64,000 nucleotides of DNA from Gordonia terrae (GCF_001698225.1 NZ_CP016594.1:3472001-3536000), one strand, 5' to 3'. Positions 44,376 through 55,862 are shown, numbered from the stretch's first letter. Notes: generated by a model not told the origin, from the sequence alone. Numbers and translations: made by a program.

Positions 44376-46229
44376 ATGACCGATCGCGCAGTGCGCACCC
44401 TTGTCCTCGGAGGCGTGCGCTCGGGTAAGTCCGCGCACGGCGAGTCCCTGCTCGGCGAGCACCGGCAGATCCGATACCTGGCCACCGGCCCGCTCACGTC
44501 CTCCGACGGCGACTGGATGGACCGCGTGCGGATCCACCGCGAACGCCGCGACGCCCGGTACACGACGATCGAGACGACCGACCTCGGGCACGCCCTGCGC
44601 TCCGCACCGGACATCCCGGCCCTCGTCGACGATCTGGGCAACTGGCTCACCGCGCAGATCGACGCCGTCCACGGTTGGACCTCGGGGTCGGAGATCGATC
44701 TCGACGGTCCGATCGACGACCTCTGCGACGCGTTGGGCGCCATGACCGCCGATGTGGTGGTCATCAGCCCGGAAGCCGGGCTCTCGCTCGTACCTCCCAC
44801 CCCCGCCGGACGGGTCTTCCAGGACCTGCTCGGCACCCTCAACGCCCGGGTGGCGCAGGTGTGCGAGCGTGTCGACCTCGTCGTCGCCGGGCGGGTCCTC
44901 AACCTTCCCGCCACGCCGGGATCGCCGATCACCCGGACGACAACCGGCAGTGCGGATTCGGCGTCGGACACTCCGCTGCCCTCGGCGACGTCCTCCGATC
45001 ACGACGAGCCTGCTCCGAAGACGTCGGTCGCCACCGCGACCCCCACGCCCGACTCCTCCGCGCCCGACTCCTCCGCGCCCGAACCGATTGCGGGCGTGGG
45101 ATTCTCCACGGGCCCCCGGCCCGACCCCACCGATGCCGAGGTGTTCGCGCCGATCACGCCGCCGGACGAGGCGATCGCCCAGGACGCCCGCAAGCGGCAG
45201 GCGACCCTCACCAAGCCACCGGGGTCGCTGGGCCGCGTCGAGGAGATCGGCGTCTGGATCGCCGCCTGCCAGGGCCAGTGCCCGCCCGCACCTCTCACCT
45301 CCCCCACCGTCGTCGTCTTCGCCGGCGACCACGGCGTCGCCCGCGGTGGGGTCTCGGCGTTCCCGCCCGAGGTGACCGCACAGATGGTCGCCAACATCTC
45401 CGCGGGCGGCGCGGCGGTGAACGTCATGGCGGGCCGCGTCGGCGCGACGGTGAAGGTCGTCGACATGTCCGTCGACGCCGACACCGCTCCGGAGCTGTCG
45501 CGGTACAAGGTCCGGCGCAGCAGCGACGACCTGCGCACCACCGACGCGATCACTCTCGCCGAGGCGCGCGAGGCACTCGCCGCCGGCCGCGCCATCGCCG
45601 ACGACCTCGTCGACTCGGGCACCGATCTGCTGATCGCCGGCGAGATGGGTATCGGCAACACCACCCCGGCCACCGTCCTCATCGGCGCGCTGACCCGGCG
45701 CGAACCGGTCGAGATCGTCGGCCGGGGAACCGGCGTCGACGACGCCGGGTGGATGCGCAAGACCGCCGCGATCCGCGACGGTATGCGCCGCGCGCGCAAG
45801 GTGATCCACGACCCGCTCGCGTTGCTCGCCGCCGTCGGCGGGGCCGACCTGGCCGCCACCGTCGGTTTCCTCGCCCAGGCGGCCCTGCGCCGGACGCCGG
45901 TCATCCTCGACGGCGTGGTGATCACCGCTGCGGCGATGGTCGCCAACGAGCTCGCGCCGGGGGCGATGCGCTGGTGGATCGCCGGTCACCGGTCGGTCGA
46001 ACCCGCCCACCAGATCGCCCTCGAGCACCTCGACCTGGTTCCGGTTCTCGATCTCTCGATGCGGCTCGGCGAGGGCAGCGGAGCCGTCCTGGCCCTGCCG
46101 ATCGTGCAGTCGGCCGCCGATCTGCTCGTGTCCATGGCCACCTTCGACGAGGCCGGGGTGACCGACAACAGCACCCCAGATGGGGACCCCGCAGACGGGA
46201 CCATCGCCGCCGACGCCGAGACATCCTGA
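44376..46229 (+). CDS. cobUT: CobU-CobT fusion: cobinamide kinase/guanylyltransferase and DMB phosphoribosyltransferase
   Basis: One 617-residue chain with two late cobalamin enzymes. Residues 1-187 are CobU (adenosylcobinamide kinase and GTP:adenosylcobinamide-phosphate guanylyltransferase): P-loop GGVRSGKS (12-19) and His54 in RIHRERR, the expected guanylyl-His. Residues about 188-252 are a low-complexity Ser/Thr/Pro/Asp linker with a duplicated PDSSA unit. Residues about 253-600 are Cob[39 protein letters not shown] and the catalytic-Glu region RLGEGSGA (about 564). In M. tuberculosis cobU and cobT are separate and distant. Confidence 0.92.
   Translation: MTDRAVRTLVLGGVRSGKSAHGESLLGEHRQIRYLATGPLTSSDGDWMDRVRIHRERRDARYTTIETTDLGHALRSAPDIPALVDDLGNWLTAQIDAVHGWTSGSEIDLDGPIDDLCDALGAMTADVVVISPEAGLSLVPPTPAGRVFQDLLGTLNARVAQVCERVDLVVAGRVLNLPATPGSPITRTTTGSADSASDTPLPSATSSDHDEPAPKTSVATATPTPDSSAPDSSAPEPIAGVGFSTGPRPDPTDAEVFAPITPPDEAIAQDARKRQATLTKPPGSLGRVEEIGVWIAACQGQCPPAPLTSPTVVVFAGDHGVARGGVSAFPPEVTAQMVANISAGGAAVNVMAGRVGATVKVVDMSVDADTAPELSRYKVRRSSDDLRTTDAITLAEAREALAAGRAIADDLVDSGTDLLIAGEMGIGNTTPATVLIGALTRREPVEIVGRGTGVDDAGWMRKTAAIRDGMRRARKVIHDPLALLAAVGGADLAATVGFLAQAALRRTPVILDGVVITAAAMVANELAPGAMRWWIAGHRSVEPAHQIALEHLDLVPVLDLSMRLGEGSGAVLALPIVQSAADLLVSMATFDEAGVTDNSTPDGDPADGTIAADAETS
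45051..45080 (+). repeat. 15-base tandem duplication in the CobU-CobT linker
   Basis: GACTCCTCCGCGCCC twice in a row (45051-45065, 45066-45080), encoding [10 protein letters not shown]. Confidence 0.9.
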
Positions 46230-46246
46230 CGCCGAACGGATTCGCC

Positions 46247-47044
46247 GTGATTCCGCCGACCCGGGCGCTCCGTACCGCGTTCAGTTGGATGACGATCGCG
46301 CCCGTCGGAGGTCACGAGGCGTCAGCCGCGCCGGATCGATCGCTGGGGGCGGCGGTGATGGCGTCGGTCCCGGTGGTGGGCGCGGTACTGGGTGCCGGAT
46401 CGGCGATCGCGGCCCTCGGACTCTCGCACACCGGACTCCCGACGCTGCTGATCGGTGTTCTCGTCGTCGTCCTGCTCGCCACGCTGACCCGTGGCATGCA
46501 TCTCGACGGGCTCGCCGACACCGCCGACGGACTCGGGTGTTACGGCGCGCCCGAACGCGTCACCGAGGTGATGCGCAGCGGCACCGTCGGACCGTTCGGC
46601 GTGGCGACGCTGGTCTTGGTCCTGGCGGTGCAGTCGACCGGATTCGCCGCACTGGCCGATGAGTCCCGATGGTACGACCTCGCGTTCGCCATCGCGCTCG
46701 GCCGGCTCGGCGCGGTCATCGGCACCCGGCGATCACTGGATCCGGCCCACCGCAACGGCTTCGGCGCGCTCGTCGCGGGCACCCAGCACACCTCCATCGC
46801 GGTCTGGCTGCTTGTCGCGCTCATCGCGACCGTCCCACTCGGATTGTCTGCCAACGGATTCGACGGCGGCCACCTCGAGGTGGCCGCCGTCGTCCGGGGA
46901 TTTGCGGTCGTGCTCGGCGTCGCGGCCGTGGCCTGGTGGTTCACCCGGCACTGCGCGCGGCGGATGGGCGGGATGACCGGCGACGTGCTGGGCGCGACCA
47001 TCGAACTCGGGGTCGCACTCGCCGTCGTCGGCCTCTTGCTCTGA
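46247..47044 (+). CDS. cobS: Adenosylcobinamide-GDP ribazoletransferase
   Basis: Cobalamin synthase: joins adenosylcobinamide-GDP, the product of CobU, with alpha-ribazole derived from the CobT product. The 265-residue membrane protein has several hydrophobic helices and the conserved family motif RGMHLDGLADTADGLG (Asp residues bind metal), plus GTVGPFGV and RRSLDPAHRNGFGA. GTG 46247 lies 17 bases after the fusion gene, so the pathway's last steps are one operon. Convergent with ilvE, with 12 bases between. Confidence 0.95.
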   Translation: MIPPTRALRTAFSWMTIAPVGGHEASAAPDRSLGAAVMASVPVVGAVLGAGSAIAALGLSHTGLPTLLIGVLVVVLLATLTRGMHLDGLADTADGLGCYGAPERVTEVMRSGTVGPFGVATLVLVLAVQSTGFAALADESRWYDLAFAIALGRLGAVIGTRRSLDPAHRNGFGALVAGTQHTSIAVWLLVALIATVPLGLSANGFDGGHLEVAAVVRGFAVVLGVAAVAWWFTRHCARRMGGMTGDVLGATIELGVALAVVGLLL

Positions 47045-47056
47045 CCGCGGCGCCGG

Positions 47057-48163
47057 TCAGCGGCGGTAGAGCTCGGTCATCCAGCCGTGGGTGTCGGCGA
47101 ACGTCCCGCGCTGGATGCCGGTGAGGGTGTCCCGCAACGCCTGGGTCACCTCGCCGGTCTCGCCGTTGTTGATGGTGTAGTCCTCGCCCTCACCCTTGAC
47201 CCGGCCGACCGGGGTGATGACGGCGGCGGTGCCGCAGGCGAACACCTCGGTGATGTCGCCCGACGCCACGCCCTTGCGCAGCTCCTCGGTGGTGATCTTG
47301 CGTTCCTCGACCTCGAAGCCGGCATCGGTGGCCAGCGTCAGCAACGACGAACGGGTGATCCCCGGCAGCAGCGACCCGGACAGTTCGGGGGTCACCAGGC
47401 GGGCGTCGGCACCGGAGCCGAACACGAAGAACAGGTTCATGCCGCCCATCTCCTCGATGAACCGGCGCTCGATCGCGTCGAGCCACACGACCTGGTCGCA
47501 CCCCTGCTCGGTCGCCTGCCGTTGCGCGAGGAACGCGGCGGCATAATTGCCACCGCACTTGGCGAACCCGGTACCGCCCGGTGCTGCGCGAACGTATTCG
47601 GTGGAGAGCCAGACGCTCACCGGCTTGATGCCGCCGGCGAAGTAGGCGCCGGCCGGCGACGCGATGACCGAGTAGATGTACTTCGTGGACGGGGCGTTCA
47701 CGCCGAGACTCGCCTGCGAGGCGAACATGAACGGGCGCAGATACAGCGACTCCTCGCCGCCGGCGGCAGGCACCCACTCGTTGTCCGCATCCAGCAGTGC
47801 CTTGAGGGAGGCGATGAAATCCTCGACCGGCAGTGCCGGCATGGCGAGTCGTTCGGCACTGCGCTGCAGCCGGGCCGCGTTGGCCTCGGGCCGGAACGCG
47901 GCAATCGAACCGTCGGGCTGGCGATAGGCCTTCAGCCCCTCGAACACCTCTTGGCCGTAGTGCAGAACCGTGGCCGCCGGGTCCAGCGCGATCGGACCGT
48001 ACGGCTTCACCGTGGCGCTGTGCCAACCCACCTCGGCGTCGTAGTCGATCATCACCATGTTGTCGGTGAAATGGCGCCCGAATCCCGGGGCGGACAGGAT
48101 CTCCGCGCGCCGGCCCTCAGACACCGGATGCGGGTGCTCGGTACGGTTGAACTCCAAGGTCAT
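47057..48163 (-). CDS. ilvE: Branched-chain amino acid aminotransferase
   Basis: PLP enzyme for the last step of valine, leucine and isoleucine synthesis. The 368-residue fold-type IV protein has [38 protein letters not shown], the PLP lysine in [11 protein letters not shown] (about residue 204), [11 protein letters not shown] and the C-terminal [12 protein letters not shown]. It is the Rv2210c homologue. The ATG at 48163 follows TACGAT by 6 bases (leaderless). Confidence 0.95.
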   Translation of the reverse strand: MTLEFNRTEHPHPVSEGRRAEILSAPGFGRHFTDNMVMIDYDAEVGWHSATVKPYGPIALDPAATVLHYGQEVFEGLKAYRQPDGSIAAFRPEANAARLQRSAERLAMPALPVEDFIASLKALLDADNEWVPAAGGEESLYLRPFMFASQASLGVNAPSTKYIYSVIASPAGAYFAGGIKPVSVWLSTEYVRAAPGGTGFAKCGGNYAAAFLAQRQATEQGCDQVVWLDAIERRFIEEMGGMNLFFVFGSGADARLVTPELSGSLLPGITRSSLLTLATDAGFEVEERKITTEELRKGVASGDITEVFACGTAAVITPVGRVKGEGEDYTINNGETGEVTQALRDTLTGIQRGTFADTHGWMTELYRR

Positions 48164-48169
48164 GGCGCC

Positions 48170-48175
48170 ATCGTA
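48170..48175 (-). promoter_or_regulatory. -10 box of ilvE
   Basis: TACGAT on the minus strand, 6 nt before ATG 48163. Confidence 0.5.
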
Positions 48176-48254
48176 CCGCCGGGTCCAAAAGCATTTCCGC
48201 GCCCGGTGGGGTCACCCCCGGGCCCCGGTGCGGCCCCATGCGAGTGCTCGCAGG

Positions 48255-49373
48255 TCACACGTGCGACGGCACGAACGGCGGGATCACGACCTCACACGTC
48301 AGGTCGCGGCCGCGGACATCGACGACGACCTCGTCACCCTTGCGCACCCCCGACGCCGTGTCCAGCAGCGCGAGTGCGATGCCCTGTTTGAGCGTGGGCG
48401 AGAACGTGCCCGACGTACAGGTCCCGATCGCCGCTCCGCCCGCTGCGTCGCCTGCCTGCCGAACCGCGCAGCCGGCCCGCGGGACTCCGCGTCCGGTCGC
48501 CCGCAACCCGTAAAGGCGACGCGCCGGCCCAGCCTCTTTCTCGGCCAGCAGGGCGTCGCGCCCGAAGAACGACGGCTTGTCCCAACCGACCGCCCAGCTC
48601 GACCGCGCCTGCACCGGCGAGATGTCCGGGCCGAGTTCGTGTCCGTGCAGCGCGTAGCCCATCTCGGTGCGCAGGGTGTCCCGCGCACCCAGGCCGGCGG
48701 GCAACCCGCCGGCCGCGGTGATCGCCTCGAGCAGGGCGTCGAAGACCGCACCGGCGTCGTCCCAGCGCGGCACGATCTCGTAACCCCGTTCGCCGGTGTA
48801 TCCGGTCCGGCAGACCCGCACGCGAGCCGTCCCGCCCGCCGTCGGGAGCTCGGCGTCGCCGAAGGCCATGTACTCCATGTCGGCGGGGAGTCCGAGTCCG
48901 GTCAGGATGTCGGGAGACCTCGGCCCCTGCACCGCCAGGACGGCCAGGTCACGATGCTGGTCGATGATCGAAATGCCTTCCGGCGCAACCGCTTGCAGTC
49001 GGGCCACGACGTCCGCGGTGTTCGCCGCGTTGGGCACCAGGAAGACCTCGTCGTCACCGACGAGATAGGCGATCAGGTCATCGACGACACCGCCGGACTC
49101 ATTGCAGCACAACGTGTACTGCGCCTTGCCGGGCACGATCTTGCCGAGGTCGTTGGTGAGCGTCGAGTTGACGAACGCCGCCGCGCCCGCCCCGGACACC
49201 AGCGCCTTGCCGAGGTGACTGACGTCGAAGATGCCCACGTTGTCCCGCACCGCGGCGTGCTCGGCCACCGTGCCCGAGTACGACACCGGCATGTTCCATC
49301 CGCCGAACTCGGCGAAGGTGGCCCCCAGTGCGGCGTGACGGTCGGCGATCGGCCCGGCGAGGAGTTCACTCAT
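48255..49373 (-). CDS. gcvT: Glycine cleavage system aminomethyltransferase (T protein)
   Basis: Releases ammonia from the lipoyl-bound aminomethyl group and makes methylene-THF. The 372-residue protein shows [50 protein letters not shown], the [10 protein letters not shown] folate site and GYALHGHEL. It is the Rv2211c homologue; the other gcv genes are not in this window, as in mycobacteria. Start ATG 49373 lies 7 bases after TAGCGT. No glycine riboswitch is visible upstream. Confidence 0.94.
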   Translation of the reverse strand: MSELLAGPIADRHAALGATFAEFGGWNMPVSYSGTVAEHAAVRDNVGIFDVSHLGKALVSGAGAAAFVNSTLTNDLGKIVPGKAQYTLCCNESGGVVDDLIAYLVGDDEVFLVPNAANTADVVARLQAVAPEGISIIDQHRDLAVLAVQGPRSPDILTGLGLPADMEYMAFGDAELPTAGGTARVRVCRTGYTGERGYEIVPRWDDAGAVFDALLEAITAAGGLPAGLGARDTLRTEMGYALHGHELGPDISPVQARSSWAVGWDKPSFFGRDALLAEKEAGPARRLYGLRATGRGVPRAGCAVRQAGDAAGGAAIGTCTSGTFSPTLKQGIALALLDTASGVRKGDEVVVDVRGRDLTCEVVIPPFVPSHV

Positions 49374-49380
49374 GCCGTCC

Positions 49381-49386
49381 ACGCTA
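49381..49386 (-). promoter_or_regulatory. -10 box of gcvT
   Basis: TAGCGT on the minus strand, 7 nt before ATG 49373. Confidence 0.5.
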
Positions 49387-49486
49387 TCGGGCGACCCGCG
49401 CCGCCGGGCGCACCCGTGGCGGCACGCCCGGCGGGATGGGCGTTCGCGGCAGCCCGCCGCGGCGCCGCTGTGGCAGAGTTGAGCGG

Positions 49487-51031
49487 GTGAGCAAGAACGA
49501 CACCGTCGACCGCGCACGCGGCCCCGAACTCGAACTGTCCACCTCGATCGGCAAGGGTGATTCCGCCCTGGTCATCGGCCTGATCAGCGCGTCGTCGTCC
49601 GACGGCGATGCCGACGGCCCCGGCGCCGAGCCGACCCTCGCCATCGGTGACGGCATCCTCGACGACGCTCAGGCCGCCGCCATCAGCGCCGCCCTCACGG
49701 CACTCGGGGCCACCGGCTCGCACGGCGAGGTCACCCGGACCGCGGCTCCGGAGTCCCTGCCGGTCGGTGTCGTCGTCGCGGTCGGTCTCGGCGACGCCGA
49801 CAACCTCGACGACGCCGACCAGGTCCGGCAGGCCGCCGGGATCGTCGCGCGCGAGCTCGACGGGCACGAGTCGGTGGCCACCACGCTCGCCGCGATCGAT
49901 CTTCTCGCCGCGGCCGAAGGGCTGTTCCTCGGCGCGTACCGGTTCGACGAGTTCCGCTCGTCCAGTTCGAAGCCGAAGAAGACTCCGCCGCAACGCATCA
50001 CACTGCTCGTCGAATCGAAGTCCAAGGAGGCCAAGGCCGGCCTGGAGCGGGCGGTCGCGATCGCCGACTCCGTCGCCATCGCCCGTGACTTCGTCAACAC
50101 CCCGCCGAGTCACCTCTATCCCGAGGAGTTCGCGGCCCGCGCCCGCACGCTCGGGAGCAAGGCCGGGCTCAAGGTCGAGATCCTCGACGACAAGCAGCTC
50201 GAGGCGCAGGGCTACGGAGGGATCATCGGCGTCGGCAAGGGTTCCTCGCGACTGCCGCGCCTCGTCCGGCTGACCCACACCGCGAAGAAGTCCCCCACGA
50301 CGGTCGCTCTCGTCGGCAAGGGCATCACCTTCGACACCGGCGGCATCTCCATCAAGCCCGCCGCGAACATGGACGCGATGACCTCGGACATGGGCGGCGC
50401 CGCCGCCGTCATCGCCGCGACCATCCTGGCCGCCCGCCTCGACATCGACGTCACGGTCACCGCGACCGTGCCGATGGCCGAGAACATGCCCTCGTCGACC
50501 GCCCAGCGCCCCGGCGACGTGCTCACCCAGTACGGCGGACGCACGGTCGAGGTCCTCAACACCGACGCCGAGGGCCGTCTCATCCTCGCCGATGCGATCG
50601 TGCGGGCCTGCGAGGACGATCCCGACTACCTCATCGACACCGCAACGCTGACCGGTGCGCAGATGGTGGCGCTCGGCACCCGCACACCCGGCGTCATGGG
50701 TACCGACGAGTTCCGCGACCGCGTTGCGGCCCGCTCGGCTGATGTCGGCGAGAACGCCTGGGCCATGCCGCTGCCCGCGGAACTCCGCGCCGACCTGAAG
50801 TCCCGCGTCGCGGACCTGGCGAACGTGACCCCGCACCGCTGGGGCGGGATGCTCGCCGCCGGCATCTTCCTGAAGGAGTTCGTACCGGAGGATGTGCAGT
50901 GGGCCCACATCGACATCGCCGGACCCGCCTTCAACACCGGCAGCCCGTGGGGTTACACCACGAAAGGCGGTACGGGCGTACCCGTCCGGACCATCGCCGC
51001 GGTGCTCGAGGACATCGCTGCGAACGGCTGA
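49487..51031 (+). CDS. pepB: Leucyl aminopeptidase (M17)
   Basis: Two-metal cytosolic aminopeptidase that removes N-terminal residues in peptide turnover. The 514-residue protein has an N-terminal macro-like domain and the M17 catalytic domain: [42 protein letters not shown] and the metal signature [13 protein letters not shown]. It is the Rv2213 homologue. The GTG start lies 7 bases after a CAGAGT box, a weaker leaderless candidate. The neighbouring adenylate cyclase gene of M. tuberculosis (Rv2212) is absent. Confidence 0.94.
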   Translation: MSKNDTVDRARGPELELSTSIGKGDSALVIGLISASSSDGDADGPGAEPTLAIGDGILDDAQAAAISAALTALGATGSHGEVTRTAAPESLPVGVVVAVGLGDADNLDDADQVRQAAGIVARELDGHESVATTLAAIDLLAAAEGLFLGAYRFDEFRSSSSKPKKTPPQRITLLVESKSKEAKAGLERAVAIADSVAIARDFVNTPPSHLYPEEFAARARTLGSKAGLKVEILDDKQLEAQGYGGIIGVGKGSSRLPRLVRLTHTAKKSPTTVALVGKGITFDTGGISIKPAANMDAMTSDMGGAAAVIAATILAARLDIDVTVTATVPMAENMPSSTAQRPGDVLTQYGGRTVEVLNTDAEGRLILADAIVRACEDDPDYLIDTATLTGAQMVALGTRTPGVMGTDEFRDRVAARSADVGENAWAMPLPAELRADLKSRVADLANVTPHRWGGMLAAGIFLKEFVPEDVQWAHIDIAGPAFNTGSPWGYTTKGGTGVPVRTIAAVLEDIAANG

Positions 51032-51272
51032 GAAGACAGCCGACCGACAGCCGCCGACACCCGCGTGCCGCACCGATGAGAATCGTTACCGACGAGTACG
51101 AGCCGAACCGAGTCGGCGGCGCACCGTGCGGGTAGGGTTGGCCGCGGGGATGAGCGGCTGATCCGCCACTCATCTGCGCGGTCGTCGTACCGCCCCCGAC
51201 CCCGTGCCCACGGCGCACACACCATTGGGCATCACCTACAGACCACCACGTCGAGTTCAGGAGTTCACAACG
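51032..51272. other. Spacer upstream of dlaT
   Basis: 241 bases between pepB and dlaT; the epoxide hydrolase gene present here in M. tuberculosis (ephD) is absent. CAGGAG at 51258-51263 is the dlaT ribosome-binding site. No other structure seen. Confidence 0.4.
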
Positions 51273-53081
51273 ATGGCCTTCTCCGTCCAGATGCCCGCCC
51301 TTGGTGAAAGTGTCACCGAGGGGACAGTCACCCGGTGGCTGAAGGAGGAGGGCGACACCGTCGAGGCCGACGAGCCCTTGCTCGAGGTGTCGACCGACAA
51401 GGTGGACACCGAGATCCCGGCGCCCACTTCGGGTGTGCTGACCAAGATCATCGCGCAGGAGGACGACGTCGTCGAGGTCGGCGGCGACCTCGCCCTGATC
51501 GGTGACGCCGACGAGGCCGACTCCGGTTCCGACGACTCCGGTTCCGACGACTCCGGTTCGGAGTCCGCCGGAGGCGACGAGCCCACCGAGGCTGCCCCCG
51601 AGCCCGAGCCCGAGCAGGCGGCCGAGGAGCCCTCCACCGAGGAGGACGCCCCCGCCGAGAAGCCCACGGCCGACACCGGTTCCGGCTCGGCCGAGGGCAC
51701 CGATGTGCTCATGCCCGAGCTCGGTGAGTCGGTCACCGAGGGCACGGTCACCAACTGGCTGAAGTCCGTGGGCGACGAGGTGGCGGCCGACGAACCGCTG
51801 CTCGAGGTCTCGACCGACAAGGTCGACACCGAGATCCCCTCCCCGGTCGCGGGCACGCTCCTCGAGATCCTCGCGCAAGAGGACGACGTGATCGAGGTCG
51901 GCGGCAAGCTCGCCGTCATCGGTGACGCGTCGGCGGCTCCGTCGAAGAAGGAGCCCGAGCCGGAACCCGAACCCGAGCAGAAGTCGGAGCCCGAACAGAA
52001 GTCTGAGCCCGAACAGAAGCCCGAACCCGAGCAGGCACCCGCTCCCGAGGAGGAGCAGAAGCCGCAGCCCAAGGCCGAGTCCAAGGCCCCCGAGAAGTCC
52101 GACCCGCCGACCGTCGAGTCGACGCCGTACGTCACCCCGCTGGTGCGCAAACTGGCCGCGGAGAACAACATCGACCTCAACGCGATCAAGGGCACCGGTG
52201 TCGGCGGCCGGATCCGTAAGCAGGACGTGCTCGCGGCGGCCGAGGAGGCCAAGGCGCCCGCTCCCGAGCAGAAGCCCGCGGCGGCTGCTGCTCCGTCGGC
52301 ACCCGCGGCATCGGCCGGGAAGTCCGCATCGCCGGAGATCCGTCCCGAGCTGGCCGAGCTGCGCGGCACCACCCAGAAGATCAACCGCATCCGGCAGATC
52401 ACGGCGAAGAAGACCCGCGAGTCCCTGCAGCAGAGCGCCCAGCTGACGCAGGTCTTCGAGGTCGACATGACCCGCATCGCCGGACTGCGCAAGGCCGCCA
52501 AGGAGAGCTTCAAGGCGTCCGAGGGCGTCAACCTCACGTTCCTGCCGTTCATCGCGAAGGCCGTCGTCGAGGCGCTGAAGGCGCACCCGAACGTCAACGC
52601 GTCGATCGACGAGGACAAGAAGGAGATCACCTACTACGACAAGGTGCATCTGGGGATCGCCGTCGACACCCCGCAGGGTCTGCTGTCGCCGGTCATCCAC
52701 AACGCGGACGACCTGTCGATCGCCGGCCTCGCCCGGGCCATCGCCGACATCGCGTCGCGCGCTCGGTCCAACGGCCTGAAGCCCGACGAGCTCGCCGGCG
52801 GCACCTTCACCATCACCAACATCGGCAGCCAGGGCGCCCTGTTCGACACCCCGATCCTGGTCCCGCCGCAGGCGGCGATGCTCGGTACCGGTGCCATCGT
52901 CAAGCGTCCGGTCGTCATCACCGGCGAGGACGGCTCGGAATCGATCGCGGTGCGCTCGATGTCCTACCTGCCGCTGACCTACGATCACCGTCTCATCGAC
53001 GGCGCCGACGCCGGCCGCTTCCTCACCACGGTGAAGAAGCGTCTCGAAGAGGCTGCCTTCGCCGCGGACCTGGGCCTCTAG
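51273..53081 (+). CDS. dlaT: Dihydrolipoamide acyltransferase (E2) with two lipoyl domains
   Basis: Core of the pyruvate or 2-oxoglutarate dehydrogenase complex. The 602-residue chain has two lipoyl domains (residues 1-78 and about 147-225), each with the lipoyl-lysine motif [12 protein letters not shown], a peripheral-subunit-binding domain ([34 protein letters not shown]) and a C-terminal catalytic domain ending in [15 protein letters not shown] (His, Asp). Ala/Pro/Glu-rich linkers join the domains; both hold short tandem repeats. Corresponds to Rv2215. In mycobacteria this E2 also serves peroxide defence. Lies 36 bases before the epimerase and the lipB-lipA pair that lipoylates it. Confidence 0.94.
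   Translation: MAFSVQMPALGESVTEGTVTRWLKEEGDTVEADEPLLEVSTDKVDTEIPAPTSGVLTKIIAQEDDVVEVGGDLALIGDADEADSGSDDSGSDDSGSESAGGDEPTEAAPEPEPEQAAEEPSTEEDAPAEKPTADTGSGSAEGTDVLMPELGESVTEGTVTNWLKSVGDEVAADEPLLEVSTDKVDTEIPSPVAGTLLEILAQEDDVIEVGGKLAVIGDASAAPSKKEPEPEPEPEQKSEPEQKSEPEQKPEPEQAPAPEEEQKPQPKAESKAPEKSDPPTVESTPYVTPLVRKLAAENNIDLNAIKGTGVGGRIRKQDVLAAAEEAKAPAPEQKPAAAAAPSAPAASAGKSASPEIRPELAELRGTTQKINRIRQITAKKTRESLQQSAQLTQVFEVDMTRIAGLRKAAKESFKASEGVNLTFLPFIAKAVVEALKAHPNVNASIDEDKKEITYYDKVHLGIAVDTPQGLLSPVIHNADDLSIAGLARAIADIASRARSNGLKPDELAGGTFTITNIGSQGALFDTPILVPPQAAMLGTGAIVKRPVVITGEDGSESIAVRSMSYLPLTYDHRLIDGADAGRFLTTVKKRLEEAAFAADLGL
51521..51550 (+). repeat. 15-base tandem duplication in the first dlaT linker
   Basis: CTCCGGTTCCGACGA twice in succession (51521-51535, 51536-51550), with a third partial copy. 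It encodes SGSDD repeats. Confidence 0.9.
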
Positions 53082-53117
53082 CCCGGATTCCCGGAGACGG
53101 CACACCGAGGACACGCG

Positions 53118-54017
53118 ATGCGGATCGCCGTCGCAGGGTCACAGGGGCTGATCGGCAACGCCCTGGTCAACTCGCTGCGCGCGGCGGGCCACACGGTCAC
53201 ACGTCTGGTCCGCCGCGAGGCACGCGCCGATGACGAGTTCAGTTGGGATCCCGAGACCATCGGCGTCCCGCCCGAGAGCCTCGACGGCGTCGAGGCGGTG
53301 GTGTCACTCGGTGGTGTCGGCGTCGGCAACGGCCGGTGGACCGGCCGGTTCAAACAGGAATTGCGGGACTCGCGGATCACCCCGACCGAGATCCTCGCCG
53401 AGGCGGTCCGGGATCTCGGTATCCCGACCTTCGTCAGTGCGAGCGCGACGGGCTACTACGGCGACACCGGTTCACGCCCGGCGACGGAGTCCGACGGTCC
53501 GGGCGAGGGTTTTCTCGCCGACCTGGTCGTGGACTGGGAACGCGCGGCAACCGCCAACGCGGGAGACGGCACCCGTCTCGTCCTGCTGCGCACCGCGCCC
53601 GTCCTGAGTGCGCAGGGTGGTCTGCTCGGGAAGCTCCGTCCGCTGTTCAAGCTGGGGCTCGGCGGGCCCATCGGCGACGGGAAGCAGTACTTCTCCTGGA
53701 TCAGCCTCATCGACGAGGTGCGGGCCATCGAGTTCCTCCTCGCCTCCGACGTGTCGGGACCGGTGAACCTGAGCGCACCGGGCGCCGTTCCGTTCGGCGA
53801 GTTCGCGTCGGCTCTGGGCCGTGCCGTACACCGTCCGACCGTGCTGCAGGTCCCCGCTTTCGCGGCACGCCGGGTCGGCGGCGAGATGGCCGAGGAAATG
53901 ATTCTGTTCAGTCAACGCGTTGCACCTGAGGTGCTGACCGATCACGGATTCACCTTCACCCATCCCGGTGTCGACGAGGCCCTGGCCTACGCCACCGGTT
54001 CCCGACGCCATGACTGA
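53118..54017 (+). CDS. TIGR01777-family NAD-dependent epimerase/SDR protein (Rv2216-like)
   Basis: An atypical short-chain dehydrogenase of 299 residues. The nucleotide-binding motif is [20 protein letters not shown]; the family shows [32 protein letters not shown] (YxxxG instead of YxxxK) and the C-terminal DUF1731-type segment [14 protein letters not shown] [10 protein letters not shown]. The substrate is unknown; in bacteria the family was once linked to cell division (YfcH/SulA homologue). Its last eight bases overlap the lipB start, so it is in the dlaT-lipB-lipA operon. Confidence 0.9.
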   Translation: MRIAVAGSQGLIGNALVNSLRAAGHTVTRLVRREARADDEFSWDPETIGVPPESLDGVEAVVSLGGVGVGNGRWTGRFKQELRDSRITPTEILAEAVRDLGIPTFVSASATGYYGDTGSRPATESDGPGEGFLADLVVDWERAATANAGDGTRLVLLRTAPVLSAQGGLLGKLRPLFKLGLGGPIGDGKQYFSWISLIDEVRAIEFLLASDVSGPVNLSAPGAVPFGEFASALGRAVHRPTVLQVPAFAARRVGGEMAEEMILFSQRVAPEVLTDHGFTFTHPGVDEALAYATGSRRHD

Positions 54018-54747
54018 TCGACCGATCCGCGCGAGTACAGATCCGGTCGAGATCCGCCGGCTCGGAGTCCTCGACTATCAGTCGGCCTACGACATGCAGC
54101 ACGGGCTGGCCACCGACCGCGCGGACGGCATCCTCGACCACGACGTACTGCTGTTGCTGGAACACCCCTCCGTCTACACCGCGGGCAAACGCACCGAGGA
54201 CTCCGACCGGCCCACGAACGGCGCGCCTGTAGTCGATGTCGACCGCGGCGGTCGGATCACCTGGCACGGCCCGGGGCAGCTCGTCGGCTACCCGATCGTG
54301 AAGCTCGCCGAGCCGCTGGACGTCGTCGAGTACGTGCGTCGCCTCGAGGCGGCGCTGATCACGGTCTGCGCTGGGCTCGGCGTATCCACAGGCCGTGTCG
54401 ACGGCCGATCAGGCGTGTGGATCACCGACGACGCCGGGGAACGCAAACTCGGACAGATCGGTATCCGCGTCGCACGCGGGGTGGCGTTGCACGGCTTCGC
54501 GCTCAACGTGGACCCCGACATGTCGGCGTTCGAGGCGATCGTCCCCTGCGGAATCGCCGACGCCGGGGTGACCTCCCTCGCCCGCGAACTGAACCGCCCA
54601 CTCTCGGTGGAGTCGATGCTCGACGACACCGTCGACGCGGTGTGCTCCGCGCTCGACGCCCCCGACTTCGACCCCACCGCCAACCCGGTGCCTGCCACCA
54701 CACAGTCCGAAACACCCACTAGTGCAAGCGTAGGATCGATTCAGTGA
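54010..54747 (+). CDS. lipB: Lipoyl(octanoyl) transferase
   Basis: Moves octanoyl from ACP to the lysine of lipoyl domains. The 245-residue enzyme has [19 protein letters not shown] (split as [10 protein letters not shown]), the catalytic Lys in [15 protein letters not shown] and the thioester Cys in [14 protein letters not shown]. It is the Rv2217 homologue, overlapping the upstream epimerase by eight bases and the lipA GTG by four. The last 20 or so residues are a Pro/Thr/Ser-rich tail. Confidence 0.95.
   Translation: MTDRPIRASTDPVEIRRLGVLDYQSAYDMQHGLATDRADGILDHDVLLLLEHPSVYTAGKRTEDSDRPTNGAPVVDVDRGGRITWHGPGQLVGYPIVKLAEPLDVVEYVRRLEAALITVCAGLGVSTGRVDGRSGVWITDDAGERKLGQIGIRVARGVALHGFALNVDPDMSAFEAIVPCGIADAGVTSLARELNRPLSVESMLDDTVDAVCSALDAPDFDPTANPVPATTQSETPTSASVGSIQ
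54731..54736 (+). promoter_or_regulatory. Possible internal promoter -10 box of lipA
   Basis: TAGGAT, 7 nt before GTG 54744 and inside the 3' end of lipB, in the leaderless arrangement. Confidence 0.45.
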
Positions 54748-55832
54748 CCGCGTCCCCCCTCACCCCCGGACCCGGTGCCCCCGACGCCACACCCACGGCA
54801 TCGGCACCCGCACCCCAGACTCCGAGCCCCGCCCCCGAAGGCCGCAAACTCCTGCGCCTCGAGGTGCGCAACGCCCAGACCCCCATCGAACGCAAACCGG
54901 AGTGGATCCGGACCCGCGCGACGATGGGCCCGGAGTTCACCGAACTCAAGGGCCTGGTCAAGCGTGAAGGCCTGCACACCGTCTGCGAAGAAGCCGGCTG
55001 CCCCAACATCTACGAGTGCTGGGAAGACCGCGAGGCGACCTTCCTCATCGGCGGCGAGCAGTGCACCCGCCGCTGCGACTTCTGCCAGATCGACACCGGC
55101 AAGCCGTCGGCCCTCGACCGCGACGAACCCCGTCGTGTCGCCGAGAGCGTGCAGGCGATGGGTCTGCGCTACTCCACCATCACCGGCGTCGCCCGCGACG
55201 ACCTGCCCGACGAGGGCGCCTGGCTCTATGCCGAGACCGTCCGCGCGATCCACCGCCTCAACCCCGGCACCGGTGTGGAGAACCTGATCCCGGACTTCCA
55301 CGCCAAGCCCGACCTGCTGGCGGAGGTCTTCGACGCCCGCCCCGAGGTGCTCGCGCACAACCTCGAGACCGTGCCGCGCATCTTCAAGCGCATCCGGCCG
55401 GCGTTCCGCTACGAGCGGTCTCTCGAAGTGCTCACCGCTGCACGCGATTTCGGTCTGGTGACGAAATCGAACCTCATCCTGGGCATGGGCGAGACCCCGC
55501 AGGAGGTGCAGTCGGCGATCGTGGATCTGCACGAGGCCGGCTGCGACATCCTGACCATCACGCAGTACCTACGGCCCTCGCCGCGGCATCATCCGGTCGA
55601 GCGCTGGGTCAAGCCCGAGGAGTTCGTCGACCACTCGGAGTTCGCGCAGGAAGTCGGTTTCGCCGGCGTCATGGCGGGTCCGCTGGTGCGTTCGTCGTAC
55701 CGGGCCGGGCGTCTGTACGCGCAGGCGATGGCCCACCACGGCCGCGAGATCTCGCCGGCACTGGCCCACCTGGCAGCCGAGGGATCGGCCAGCCAGGAGG
55801 CCTCCAGCCTGATGGCCCGCCTCGCCCGCTGA
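54744..55832 (+). CDS. lipA: Lipoyl synthase
   Basis: Radical-SAM enzyme inserting two sulfurs into the octanoyl chain. The 362-residue protein has both clusters: the auxiliary one [13 protein letters not shown] (CX4CX5C) and the radical-SAM one [11 protein letters not shown] (CX3CX2C), followed by [17 protein letters not shown] and the C-terminal RSSYRAG serine ligand. It is the Rv2218 homologue. The first 35 residues are an Ala/Pro-rich extension. The GTG overlaps the lipB stop (GTGA). Confidence 0.96.
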   Translation: MTASPLTPGPGAPDATPTASAPAPQTPSPAPEGRKLLRLEVRNAQTPIERKPEWIRTRATMGPEFTELKGLVKREGLHTVCEEAGCPNIYECWEDREATFLIGGEQCTRRCDFCQIDTGKPSALDRDEPRRVAESVQAMGLRYSTITGVARDDLPDEGAWLYAETVRAIHRLNPGTGVENLIPDFHAKPDLLAEVFDARPEVLAHNLETVPRIFKRIRPAFRYERSLEVLTAARDFGLVTKSNLILGMGETPQEVQSAIVDLHEAGCDILTITQYLRPSPRHHPVERWVKPEEFVDHSEFAQEVGFAGVMAGPLVRSSYRAGRLYAQAMAHHGREISPALAHLAAEGSASQEASSLMARLAR

Positions 55833-55850
55833 CTCCTCGGCGCGCGGACG

Positions 55851-55856
55851 TAAACT
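55851..55856 (+). promoter_or_regulatory. -10 box of the DUF4191 gene
   Basis: TAAACT, 6 nt before ATG 55863 (leaderless pattern). Confidence 0.5.
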
Positions 55857-55862
55857 GGGCTC

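Noticed and set aside
44100..46028. Long minus-strand frame opposite cobUT
   Set aside because: Antisense shadow of the CobU-CobT gene; no domain motifs, compositionally biased.
49374..49486. Possible glycine riboswitch upstream of gcvT
   Set aside because: The 113-base gap has none of the GGAGAG-type conserved blocks and a leaderless -10 box fits next to the ATG.
50931..53114. Long minus-strand frame opposite dlaT
   Set aside because: Its Leu/Gly repeats are the complement of the dlaT linkers; the plus-strand protein has all E2 motifs.
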